Source: Opisthocomus hoazin
Taxonomy: Eukaryota > Chordata > Aves > Opisthocomiformes > Opisthocomidae
DNA length: 64,000 nt
NCBI RefSeq assembly: GCF_030867145.1
Contig: NC_134415.1
Coordinates: forward strand, 67,857,300 to 67,921,299
Direction of reading: 5' to 3'
The notes under the pieces were generated by a model that saw only the letters and a list, made by a program, of their open reading frames with translations, searched no databases and was not told the origin of the DNA. Shown piece after piece: positions 39,563 through 51,213 of this stretch. Made by a program: the position numbers and the translations under genes. Positions within the stretch are counted from its first letter, which is position 1. Each line of letters opens with the position of its first letter.

Positions 39563-40135
39563 TGTTGTGGTTTAACCCCGGTAGGAAGCTCAGCTCCACA
39601 TAGCCACTCATTCACTACCCTGCAGTGGGGCAGGAGGGAGAATTGGAAGGTTAGAAGTGAGAAAACTCTTGGGTTGAGATAAAAACAGTTCAATAGGTAA
39701 ACCAAAAGCTGTGTGTGCCAGCAAAGCAAAATAAGGAATTCATTCAGTACTTCTCACCAGCAGGCAGTTCAGCCATCTCCAGGAAAGCAGGGCTGCATCA
39801 CATGTAACGGTTACTTGGGAGGACAAATGTCATAACTCCAACTGTCCCCTCCTTGCTTCTTCTTTCCTCAAGGTTTTATTGCTGAGCACAATGCCATATG
39901 GTGTGGGGTATCCCCTTGGTCAGCTGGGGGTTAGCTGTCCTGTCTGTGCCCTCTCCCAGCTTCTTGTGCATCCTCAGCCTACTCACAGAGAAGGCCCTGA
40001 GGCTGTGCAAGCGCTGCTCAGCAACAGCTAAACCAGGGGGGTGTTATCAACACTGTTTTCATCGCAAATCCAAAACACAGCATCATACAAGCTGCTATGA
40101 AGAAAATAAACCCTATGTCAGCCAAAGCCTGTGGA
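39563..40135 (-). mobile_element. Solo LTR of an avian endogenous retrovirus, ERVL-like, minus strand
   Basis: The + strand starts TGTTGTGGTTTAACCCC, the reverse complement of the end of a widespread avian LTR. Read on the minus strand, the LTR's TATA and polyadenylation regions fall in the expected order. Perfect five-base repeats GAGGG flank it at 39558-39562 and 40136-40140, an ERVL-type target-site duplication. No internal region is attached, so this is a solo LTR. The outer end near 40121-40135 has drifted from the form I remember, so it is not very recent. Family assignment is from memory. Confidence 0.85.
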
Positions 40136-40140
40136 GAGGG

Positions 40141-41667
40141 CATCCAGACATTGTGGCTGCACAAGATCACCACAGTCTGTTTAGTGTAAATGCAAATAGT
40201 AGAAGAATAAATTTTCAGTGTATAGACCAACAACCCTCCTGCAATCTAGTCTAGCCACAATGTCACCAATATTTATTCTTTGCAGAAGTAACAACGGGCT
40301 TCCATATACAGACCACTGGTGACCTTGATCTACACCTAGAAGGCAGTTCTCCTTGTTCTTAATAAGACAGAAGTATAAGTCAACTTTGTGCACAGCCCAG
40401 CTCAGAAAGTTTCAGAAATAATTTCTTCCTCTGGTGTCCTATTATCTAAAAGTGGCACTTTCCCAAAGAGCCTCCTTGCCTTCTGTTTACAGAGTGTCTT
40501 ATCAGGGAGACCAACTTTAATGAAGTCCCAGGCTACTTTCACTCATCATCTGCAATCACAGGCAGCACAAAGGTATTTCTCACTGTGAAGGGAAGGTACA
40601 AACGAGATGTGCTAATGAGGCCACAGGGTCTCGATTTGAACCCAAGACTCTGATAAATTAGGAGAGCACAAGAAAAATGGCTCAGCTGTTGTCCAATCAG
40701 ATTATGAGTTAGGCCTGGTGAAGCAGAATGTACCTGACTGCAATCTTAAAGTGTCATCACGTAAATGAAGTGCAAAGGGTATTGTTAAATTCTTTATCAA
40801 CACATTTAATTAGTGGCCTTATTAAACACTTCCCAGATGGCTACCTTTTTCAAAACAAATGAGTCTCCTGTGGGTGATTTTGTATATTTTAACTTCCCTG
40901 AAAACTTGTGCAAAACAATTACTCCAGCATGATGAAAGGATCTGTTTCACCGGTAAACCTATGTCTGTTCCTTTTGCCACCAGTGAGCACAGTTTGCAGT
41001 GGTACCTTCCCCTCACCCTTTGTACAAAATTGACGGTGACTTCCAGAGTCACGGACTGCCGCCTGTCCCCTCTGCCTTGGTGCCTGTAGCTCCGGTTTCG
41101 GTGGTTGCGACACGGTGCCGCAGCCTGTGGGCTGTGCCACCGGCTGTGGCCCCATGCACAGTGATCCCACCTGCGGCCAAGTCTCGCGGTCTGCCCCTCA
41201 GCCACCAGATGTAGCAGGACAGCGGAAGGCGAGTACCGACTGTCCAGGCAGGACACTTCTAGAAGCCTCACAAGGAAGCCTTGCTCCAAAGCGGAAATTT
41301 TAAATGACTAGATTAAAAAAAATACATTAGTGCAGTGTTCAAACAGAAAAATGGAGCTCTCAAGCTGTGTATATAGTGTAAAGCGTACGACTTTCCTTAA
41401 ATCATTAACTCATGCTAGGTTGTGCACGCTGTGCACTCTTGTCTCTACAATGCGTTAACGCCCATTCAGCAAGAAGAAAATACTAGATACAGTCAAACAT
41501 AAGATATTTAGTGTTCTACAAAAGTTTTTTACTCTGTAGTTTTTCTGATCATCTTAGTTATCTACACTACTTCCTCACCACTGCATCTAAAGACATAATC
41601 CAGAAAAAGACTATGCCTATATGTAAGCACTTTCTGGACAGTCTGCTTCCATTAGGCATAGCCTAGA
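40141..41667. other. Intergenic DNA with a CpG-rich patch
   Basis: No gene recognised. Between about 41030 and 41240 the DNA becomes GC-rich with many CpG pairs, unlike the AT-rich surroundings. Frames on both strands there are all under about 155 codons and unlike any family I know. Confidence 0.4.
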
Positions 41668-42022
41668 TTTTATAAACTTCTATGATGAAATGACTGGCCA
41701 GGTAGATGAGGGAAGAGCAGTAGTTATTGTCTGCCTAGACTTCAGTATGACATTTGGCACTGTCTCCCATAAGATCTTCATAGCGAAGGTAATGAAGTAT
41801 GGACTGGATGAGCAGACAGTGAAGCAGATTCAAAACCAGCTAATCCACCAGGCTGAGACGGTGGAGCTCATTGGCACAAACGAACACCATTTGGAGGCCA
41901 GCAACTAGTGGTGTACCCCAGGGGTTAATGCTGGGTCCAATCCTGTTCAGCATCTTCATTAATGATCTGGATGATGGGACAGAGTCTACCCTTCCAACCT
42001 CAAACATTCTGTGATTCTATGG
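41668..42022 (+). mobile_element. CR1 LINE fragment with internal deletion
   Basis: It encodes part of the CR1 reverse transcriptase: a drifted LDFSKAFDTVSHK motif (here LDFSMTFGTVSHK) and, in another frame, [15 protein letters not shown]. It then jumps directly to the CR1 3' terminus (CTTCCAACCTCAAACATTCTGTGATTC split by the deletion junction near 41985). The C-terminal part of the reverse transcriptase is missing. Frame changes show it is old and inactive. Confidence 0.88.
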
Positions 42023-45000
42023 GTTTTAATTCCCATAATATTTACTGAGTCTTGCATAATGTTGTGTAGTCTTGCATAACCAGAATTTTCCAACTAAATT
42101 TAATTTCCTAATTTATAGGTTTTGTAGTAAGATCTTTTCACCTTCATGCTGCCACTTTAAATCCAACTTACTGCATGGGTAATCAAAAATGTTTCTGTGT
42201 GACGAGTATGCAATAGCCTTTGTAAAACAAATTCATTTCCTACGAAGCCAGATCCACAGGCAACTTAGGCAGTGGGAACTCTACAACCCACTCCTAGGTG
42301 TCTCTACTTCTTATTTCCCATAGGTATAGGAAAGGTTGATCTCCTTAAACACTGAGTACTCAAAACATGCTAAAGATATCTGTCAGTTAAAGAGAGATCA
42401 CTGAAAACAGACTGCATCCTATACCCTTTGGACTTTCTCAGTTGCCAACAGGAGAACACAATTATTTGAGAAAATTTGAGCTTGTCTTTTGCTCCCTAAT
42501 GCTGTGATTTCTGCTTTACAAAAGCCAGTCCAGAGGAATAAGAGTGGTTAGTAACAAGTAACTAAATAGTTCTTGCCAATCATTAAGAACAACAAGAAAA
42601 TGATGAGGTACAACATGAAGGAAATTCATAGGCTGTAATAAAACTAAACTGGTTTACCAGTGAAAATAATGACTACAACAATTTTCTCTCCACGCTGCCT
42701 TTGCAGTACAACAGTGTCTCGTATGGCTAATTCTCGAAGACATTTTCTAAGGTCCTTTCTGTAGTCTTGCTTTAACCCAGTTAAACAGTTTCTTTTATAA
42801 AGGTTTCTGTTCTGTTCTGTGTCAAACTGTTCCCCCATCACTGTCTTCTGTCCCATACTGAAAGGAGGATGAAAGGTGAGGCACATGGGTCACTGCTTTT
42901 TAAAGGTAATGCTTTTTCAGTTGTAGCCTCTTTCCACAGATCTTTTTTTTTTAATCCAATATAATTGCGTCTTCATAGATTTCTGCACAGATTTAAGTTT
43001 TAGTAACTTCTTTTAATAAAGGGTCACTTGGTGAGTCTTGCATATCTCTCATTTTATTACTTAAAGATAAAGTTACTAGACATGCCTGTCTCAAAAATAC
43101 TGACAGATCTCAAAGATAAAATATTTCTGCTGTACACACTGACAAAATATTGTTATTTTTTGAGTCTGCAAATTATTCTATTGTAGATAATCCCAGAGAT
43201 TTGCATTTTATTTCCAACAGAAACTTTCCTTATTTGTCTTTAAGGCAGCTGCCATAAAGGTAGACTCCTTTAAATGTTCTTAGTTTTCCCTTAATTAATT
43301 TTAAAACCCATGTTTATTTTCTGCCCTGTTCTTACGATGTACCATATATCACATTCAATAAAAATCCAGTCTCTGCTGAATAGAAGTCATTTGCCCTTGG
43401 TTTGTAATGCATCTTCAATAAGCCTTCGTAAGGGTCAGCATGAAGTCCACATGTTCGCCTCTGCTCACAGGGGACTCCACTAGTTCACATTAATAGTGAA
43501 TTAATTTTGTCTTTTCTTGTAACAAAGTAAATACTACCTTTCCTATTTTTTATTTCTTTATAAATAATAGATTGCCCAGTAACAGATGATGGATTGACCT
43601 CAGTTAACACTTCTTTTTATCCATTTCCGTAACACACAGGAAAAACTTTTTTGTATGTTATGTTGAAGCTGCAGATACAGCCAGCATGAGAGAAAGTGCT
43701 GTTGTAGCCCATTAAATTAGAAGATGGTAATCTTCAAGCTTATTAAATATTAGATTTCTAAGTTCCATTAGAATGGTAATTATTAAAAAATATGAAAGAA
43801 TATATTAGCCACTAAAATAGATGAAAACCAGAACATCTTTCTTTCACCTGTACTTTTAGCGTCTCCTTTCAAAGATTCATTTTGATATGACTTGTATCTA
43901 CCTTAAATGACCAAAATAGCTCCCCTGTACATGAGGGTAAATGAATTAACAGAGCAAACAAAAATAATGATCTTGGGAATACAGGCACTTGGCTTTGTTC
44001 ATCTCCTGTTGATGTAAAACCCTAAATTATACGTATATTTTTAACTCAAAATCTCCTGGGACTTAAATATAATGTCATAAAAGAAAAATAAATTCCTGCC
44101 TTTCATTAATCTGAGCCAAGTTACAAAGGGACCCTGTCTTTTACAGACAGTGCAATTTTGCAGGACAGTAACAAAACAGGAAAATGTCTACTCAAAGAAT
44201 CTACTGGTGGCATTACTAAAACAGATGCAGGTAGGGTTAGCTTATAAAACTGACTTCCAAGGATTCTTTTTAATCTTTTGATGTTCTGTTTCTGTATTTT
44301 CTTCATTTCAGGGTGATACATATTGGAAAAAGTCAGTGGACTGAGCTGCTTCCGAAGTTCCCTTTAAGTGTGTTAAATTGCTGTGGAGAAGAGTATCTCT
44401 CTGCTTCTATTTCTAAATTTGTTCACAGTCCAGGACAAGTTATCAGGAAAAGAGGTGGAAGAAATGGGTCTGATTCTTCTCAGAGAAATTAAGGGAATTT
44501 CTTGACCCGTGAAGATATTGACGAGGGTATTCATTTATAACTACTGCAGCTGGACCACAGTCTATTACAGGAGACAAGATTCAATCTATCTCCACTCCCT
44601 TTCAGCTGGTGGAATCATAATGACAGAAATCAAGTGTATATGTAGTGAAAGAAAAGACTATTTCTTATCATACCAATTTTACAAGTGATTTCCATCAGAT
44701 GTGTTCATTGTTAGTACTTCAAAATCCACAGAAGGTGAGTTTAGGATCATAAATGATTTGGAAAAGGGGATTTTGGCAGCTGATTTGTGACTGAAGACGA
44801 GCATTTAGGAGAATAGCTCATTAACTGAAATCTCCCAGAAAGCTGAGATATGTCAGCTTCCGTAACTTCTCTCCTATAGAAAAAGGTCAACATTCTAGAT
44901 TGAAGAGGCAAATAAATCCTATATAGTATTTATAGACTGAAGTGACTTGAGAGATTTCTTTGTCTGTGAATCTTTTTCTTCTAACTCTTTGAAAATACTA

Positions 45001-45342
45001 ATATTCTGATGTATATAAAAGAACTGTATTTTAATAAATGCTCCAGATACAATAGAATGCACAAAATAAAATTGATGTTAGAATTATATTTAGTTAATTT
45101 AAGAGGTGATTAAGTTTACTTTCAACTGCTTTGTTTTAGATGTTACGTGCAATGCATTTTATAATAGCTTCCAGTTATCAGATTTCCTGTACTATTCCCC
45201 CCGAAAAAATGGGTAGTGGTTGTTCCCTATTAAAGCTAAGAGAAAAATTGCCTCTGAATTGCTGCATTTCACTCAGTAATTGAATTCATGCTCTTGTCTT
45301 ACTTTATCTTGTATTCTTATGTTAGGATTGGGAATCTTTTAG
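42023..45342. other. TAAR1-TAAR2 intergenic DNA
   Basis: AT-rich non-coding sequence. I see no exon, RNA gene or named repeat. A pyrimidine-AG site ending at 45342 could be the acceptor of a TAAR2 exon, as TAAR2 has an upstream exon in mammals. Confidence 0.45.
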
Positions 45343-45411
45343 AAACTTGTGAAAATTAAATCTGCCTGTGGAACTGCATCTCCAACAGAAAAACCTAAAA
45401 AAGGACTGATT

Positions 45412-46449
45412 ATGCTTTCTCCAAATATCTCGAGGGATTTGACTGATTGCTCGAAGTTTGGAAATAGATCCTGTCCTGAGAGCTTTAGGTCACCAGGAGT
45501 ACGAGGGGTAATGTATCTGTTCATAACCGCAGCCTTCACTCTCACCGTCCTAGGGAATCTGGGCATAATCATTTCCATCTCATATTTCAAGCAGCTTCAT
45601 TCTCCGACCAATTTCCTCATCCTGTCCATGGCCGTCACGGATTTCCTGCTGGGCTTTGCCATTATGCCCTACAGCATGGTGAGGTCTGTGGAGAACTGCT
45701 GGTATTTTGGGATGACATTCTGCAAAGTTCATTACAGTTTCGATCTGATGCTCTGCTTAGTTTCCATTTTCCATCTTTGTTCCATTGCCATGGATCGGTT
45801 TTACGCAATCTGCCACCCTCTGCATTACTCCAGCACCATGACTGTCGCGGCCATAAAACAAATCATAGCCATCTGCTGGTCACTGCCCGCTGCTTTTGCC
45901 TTTGGTGTGGTTTTCTCGGAAGCTTACGCTTCTGGAATTGAGGGCTATGAAATGCTGGTTAAATGCTCGAGCTTGTGCCCCATTGCATTCAACAAACTGT
46001 GGGGAGCTGTTTTATTTATATTTGGTCTGTTTGCTCCTGCTTGCATTATGATAGGGATTTATGTTAAAATTTTTACAGTCTCCCGAAGGCACACATGTGA
46101 GTTGAACCAGGCACACAGGCACATGAAAAGTAATAAGAAAAAAGATCTTTCTCAGAATAAAGATAGGAAAGCTGCCAAGACTTTGAGTATAGTTATGCTG
46201 GGTTTCTTAATATGCTGGTTTCCTTGTTTTTTGGCAATCTTAATTGATCCATTTTTAAATTTCTCTATTCCTTTACCTTTATTTGATGCTCTAAACTGGC
46301 TTGGGTATTTAAATTCTTTCTGCAATCCATTAATATATGGCTTTTTCTATCCATGGTTCCGGAAAACATTTCAATATATTTTAAAAGGCAAAATTTTTAA
46401 CCCACATTTTCGTACAATAAAACTTTTATCTGATGACCAGTCACAGTAA
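45412..46449 (+). CDS. TAAR2: Trace amine-associated receptor 2
   Basis: Class A GPCR of 345 aa from this ATG. TAAR2 acts in olfactory sensory neurons and some leukocytes in mammals. The N-terminus KFGNRSCPE closely matches human TAAR2 (EYGNRSCPE). Other TAAR2 marks are VENCWYFG, the Asp111 amine site in YSFDLML (Asp3.32), Asp128-Arg-Phe in place of DRY, and SEAYASGIEGYE in the second extracellular loop. The TM7 signature NSFCNPLIYGFFYPWF is present. Sequons occur at Asn5 and Asn18. The frame stays open upstream to an AG at 45342 with no ATG before 45412. Human TAAR2 is spliced just before this region, so an upstream exon may supply the true start; 45412 is the best start within this exon. 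Two AATAAA signals follow the stop. Confidence 0.93.
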   Translation: MLSPNISRDLTDCSKFGNRSCPESFRSPGVRGVMYLFITAAFTLTVLGNLGIIISISYFKQLHSPTNFLILSMAVTDFLLGFAIMPYSMVRSVENCWYFGMTFCKVHYSFDLMLCLVSIFHLCSIAMDRFYAICHPLHYSSTMTVAAIKQIIAICWSLPAAFAFGVVFSEAYASGIEGYEMLVKCSSLCPIAFNKLWGAVLFIFGLFAPACIMIGIYVKIFTVSRRHTCELNQAHRHMKSNKKKDLSQNKDRKAAKTLSIVMLGFLICWFPCFLAILIDPFLNFSIPLPLFDALNWLGYLNSFCNPLIYGFFYPWFRKTFQYILKGKIFNPHFRTIKLLSDDQSQ

Positions 46450-46485
46450 TAGATTCTGCTACTGACAGCAGCTCTAGAAATATAG

Positions 46486-46491
46486 AATAAA
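46486..46491 (+). terminator. Polyadenylation signal of TAAR2 (candidate)
   Basis: AATAAA lies 37 bases after the stop codon; a second AATAAA follows at 46553-46558. Confidence 0.45.
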
Positions 46492-46559
46492 CAGTGGATT
46501 GCGTGAATTTTGTGAATCCGAACTGCAGAATTATCTCATCAAATATTTCTTTAATAAAA

Positions 46560-49401
46560 TCAGACTCATTTTATGTGATGTTTATTTACCAGCTGTATTC
46601 ACTCTTAATGCCTTGATAGTGTTTCAGAATTTTAAGTCTTCCTAGTGTCTCCTAATGCATTGGAGTTTTTTTTAACTTCAGAATGTATTTACATACAGTG
46701 CATAAACTCAGTATTCCACCTTATCTTGTAATTATGTAGCTAATCTTTCTTGAGGTTCACCATCAATAATCTCTTAAACTGAATACATCCCAGGCTAACA
46801 GTGACAGTCTTTGTCACCCTTTTGTGAGTGGGACATTAGCAGAAGCATAGTGTCTGCTGTTATTCCCAAGCAAATAGAATTTGAGTATAATTTTGGCTTG
46901 AAGTCTATCTTTTCCCCCAAAAACAGTAGAATTGGGTTTTCAGCCCTTGTCCTCCATGTGCTTTGTGTTTGGGGACGACCACTTGGGAGCGAGGGTACTG
47001 CTCACACTCAGGTATCTGCTTGTCCTTTCTTTGTTTAGCCATCAGGCACCAGATGTTATAAAATGTGGTTGCTGACAGCCCACCCCATATTCACCCCACC
47101 CCACCTTCACACTGAACTGGAGCCTTTGACTGAGGTCCTTGCCATCCTGGGCTCCCTCTCATGCGAGTGAGAGTCACTGCCAGAGCTCATGTCAGTTACA
47201 TGCTTAAAACAAGGTTGGCTGAGTTGTTGTTACTGAACGCAGCTACTGCAGTCTTTTTATTGTGAGTTGTACCTCCGACTTACCTTTCACAGTATGCATA
47301 TGGTGTGAACTCTACCTTTAGTGAAATCTGACTATGAAAAATCTACCCACATGTTTATTCACTGCTTGGCTTGTCAATTCTATGTTAGTATGGCATGCCA
47401 GTGAGTGCTGCTCATTTGCTTTGCTGAAAACTTTTTAATGGATCTATGATAACATGTACACGTTCTACTTTGGATCTGGAGAGTCCAAATTTCACCCCAA
47501 CCCTGAAACACTTGAGACAGCAAGGAGCTGGAAGGTCACAGACTTGTCTGGAGTGGTGTATAAGGCTCTCACCTTTCGTAACAAGAAACATAAAACCCAG
47601 GCTCTCTAAGCTGGTGTAAATACTCTCTCTGTGCACAATTGCCACTAGCTGAACAACCAGAGCAGGGAACAGAGCAAGGCTGGATTCAATAAAGACTTTA
47701 GGCACCTAGAAGTTGGATAATACATTGTCCCATATCATTGCTCAGTGCAAGCCCAGGGAGACCACTGGATTAAAAACGAGGGCAGCAGGAACGGTGCTCA
47801 GGGAGAGCGCAAAAACTGAGCTCTGTGCCAGGTGCTGGGGGACGTGGCGGAGACCGTGTCGCAGCCAGCTGTGCCAGGTCGTGTCTGCATGCGGCTCGGT
47901 GAGGCTTCTTCAGAGAAACTTGTGTGCAGTCAGATCTGTCTTTCTGTTAAAACTAGTCCGTGAAGGGTTTTTATTGAAAGGTAACAAATGCTAAATGTCT
48001 CCGACATCCTGCCAGCAGTGAAACCATCAGTCAGATGATGGGCCACAAAAAATTAGATATAATGCTAGACTTGGAGGCAATTACACATCCTTCTTAAGTG
48101 TCTTCACAACATTTGCTGGCAGCAGTATTTGCCACTGTATTCAACTACTTTGCAGAGTAAGTTTAAATTCCTTCTGGCAGTTACACAAGAGCATGTTAAG
48201 TTAATGTCAGGTGTCTAATTAAGTCTCTAAGTCTACATTTAAGCATTTCTGAAAATTCTTCTATGCATTAAATGTCTATCTGGTGACACATGATGCAACT
48301 GGAAACATTTTAAGCAATGATTAAATTACTCCACTAACATACAGCATAAATAATTCAGAGTCAGCCCAATACATTACATCTCCTACAAAGACAATATTTC
48401 TTCCATACTCCAGATCCTCAGGGAACAATTTTGAGGTATCTGTGAGGCTTCAGTGTGTCATATCATTGTGTATGTCCAGTGTATGCCCTTGGATGTTAAA
48501 GGAGTATCTACTAAGTCAGTCTTGCTACCCAACTTGCAGCCTGCAGCTAGATCTTCTTCAGTAGTTCTTCTGGCCAAGGGAACTCGCAAATCTGCCAGAT
48601 GGTGGGATTTGCTTCCTGAATGACTTTGTGGCATGCCATGCTGTTCCACCTGCTGTTAAACTTGATGCTGGTGCTAAACCTAGTGCTAAACAAAGCACTT
48701 CTTTGAAAAAAACCTAGGGCATCAGAGTAACAGGGTTTTTTTGTGGACCACACCTGCTGGTGCATAGGAGAACCTGAATATCTGTGGGTTCTGCTATAAC
48801 ATATTAACTACATTCAGTTCAATGGGGTACATCATTTATGTTCAGATGCAAGTACTGCAGATGTCTTAATTTCCTCCTCTCCTTAAATATCATGGTAAGT
48901 TATTTAGTATAATTTTTTCTGAAACGCATACTTACCCATTAATCTGTTTTTCCAAACTACATAGTGAACAGCTTTAGCATGAATTCTGCTCTGTATCTCA
49001 CCCAGACCATCTTCTCCTAAGAGCAGCAGCCAGAAGGTTTAGGACTTCTATCTTTTTTACTGTGAATGATTCCAGCAAGGGCTAATATTGCCCTCGGAGG
49101 TTATATTTCCCTGGATTCAGGAGGGAGTTCAAGCTCCCACTTCCAGGTGGGCATTTCAGTCTGAGAGCACCCCAGTGGTCCTCTTCCTCTCTGGTACATC
49201 ACAGTTTGAACATACAGGACAGCAAGACACGCTTAAGAGCATCCCAGCCAGCTCATCCACACTCAGCCTCTCTCTTGCAACGCCTCTAACAGTAACATTT
49301 AGCTGTCTTCAAAGCCAGTGATTTTTATGCAAACAATTGCTATATTTTTATTCTTAAAAGGTTTGTGGTCGGAATAGTTTACTCTTAATTTTTTCGCTTT
49401 T
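46560..49401. other. Intergenic DNA after TAAR2
   Basis: Nothing recognised beyond ordinary AT-rich DNA. A small GC-richer stretch lies at about 47760-47920. No TAAR-like stretch is seen, so the TAAR3 position appears empty here. Confidence 0.4.
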
Positions 49402-49470
49402 CAGAATCACAGAATCACAGAATGGTAGGGGTTGGAAGGGATCTCTGTGGGTCATCTAGTCCAACCCGAT
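49402..49470 (-). mobile_element. Very short CR1 3' end
   Basis: AGAATCACAGAATCACAGAA followed by GGTTGGAAGGGATCTCTGTG and CATCTAGTCCAACCC is the reverse complement of a CR1 tail, about 70 bases long. It is strongly 5' truncated. Confidence 0.85.
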
Positions 49471-51213
49471 CTTTTGATCTCTCTTCTGTCTCAGCCTAAA
49501 CTACGAGAAAGGATTCCCTACCCCCTTGTGGAGCCAACAGGCAAAGGCAGCTTTAAAGAAAAAAGTCGACATCCACTACTAAGACAGCAGAAAGAAAAAA
49601 AAAAGTTAAATCCTGGCTTGCAAAAACATCCGCTGAAAACTTTCTGAGAAATAGATCGCTTTCTTTTTGCAAACTCTGTACTGATTTTTATTTTATACCC
49701 TAATACTGCAGGGCACTTAACAAATGTTCAGCATGAAGTCATTGATATAACTGTGGTTCTGAAGGCAGGCATGTTCTGGAGGTGAAGAAAGTGAGCAATA
49801 ACATAAAACATCCAAATGGCAATCTTCTGGAGACACTGCAGTAACATTTCCAGAATAAATTCTTGGAGATTTAGACTGAAGGTTTTGGTTTACAGGCATT
49901 AATTTTTCTGTTCAAAATGAAAAATGCCAAAGAAGTCAGATAAGTTCAGGTAAATTAATGCCTAATAGTCAGCATCCAATTTTCAGTTAGAACATCTTTT
50001 TGGCAAAAAAAACCCCAAACCATTTTAATCAGTTTTAGTGAAAATTATGTAAATGAAAGTAACTGTTGCAAGCAACTCCTGACAAAAGGGCATATACAGC
50101 TGTAACTGTAATATATCAGAATAATTTATGTGTTCTTCTGTTACACAGCCTAATAAAATCATCATCCCACTGGATCAGTTCTGTGTCAGTTTTCATGGCT
50201 GCAGAAGCAACAAAGCATCGATGAAGCATTACAGAGACAACTGACATAGAAAAGGATGTGCAGTTTCTCGAGAGACAGCCATGAGTCTTTTTAGCTATAT
50301 ATAAACCAAGAACATTCTACATTTTCTTGTAAGAAAAGGGGAGTGTTTCCCATTGTATTTTTAATTACAGATTTCCACCAAAATGCAGGATGGAGAAAAT
50401 CCAAAGCAGCTTTGGATTTTCGTGTTGGAAAAGGATATTTAAACACAAAATGAAAATCTGGCAGTGCTCTGGCGTGTAGATGGGAGCAAGATGGCGAGGC
50501 AGGGGAAGGGACCCCTCTAAGGCAGGAGGGGGGAGGAAAATGGGCAGATATTTCTCTGACTCTGGTGGGGAGCAGCCTTCTCTCACCCCGTGCCTGCACG
50601 CAGAGGCCAGCTGGGAGGGGGGCAGCTGGCCTGTGTCCCCAGCCCACACCAGTGCTTCCATACCGGGCAGCTAAAGGACTTCTGAGCTCCATCCTGAGCT
50701 TGGGATCCTACCCTCAGACCCTTCAATTTGAGAGCCTGTGCGTGACCGAAGCACGCTGACACTGGAGGTATCCGACATCAGCGGAGCCGAGAGCCAGGTT
50801 TTGTCCCCTCATCCTTGAGCTCAGATGCCGAGTGACAGAAGTGACAATCCCAGCACTTGCGACAGTCACATTTGTCTCCAGATCTGATGTAGCACTGTAA
50901 TCATGCTGGTTTAAAGACACTTCTGAAGATATAAAGATACGTTTCAAATAAATCAGGAAACACAAGATCAGACCCAAAGAAGGGATTGTGTGCTCAAGAA
51001 CTTTTTTCTTTTTCCCAAACCTCTTCCCTACAGATTGTGTTCTTCAATGTTGAAGCAATTTTGTTTTATCCGGTTTTCTCCCCTAGGACCAGCTGTGCTG
51101 CAATACCTCGGTAAATAATTCATGCTGACAAACCACGCCTTCATCCAGCCTCTGGAGCTCACAGCTGCTGTAGCATTACTTTGACTTTGTTAAGGTTTTA
51201 GAGTCTAGAAATG
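49471..51213. other. Intergenic DNA before the TAAR4 relic
   Basis: No gene recognised. A GC-richer patch at about 50470-50700 has short frames on both strands with no family resemblance. Confidence 0.4.
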
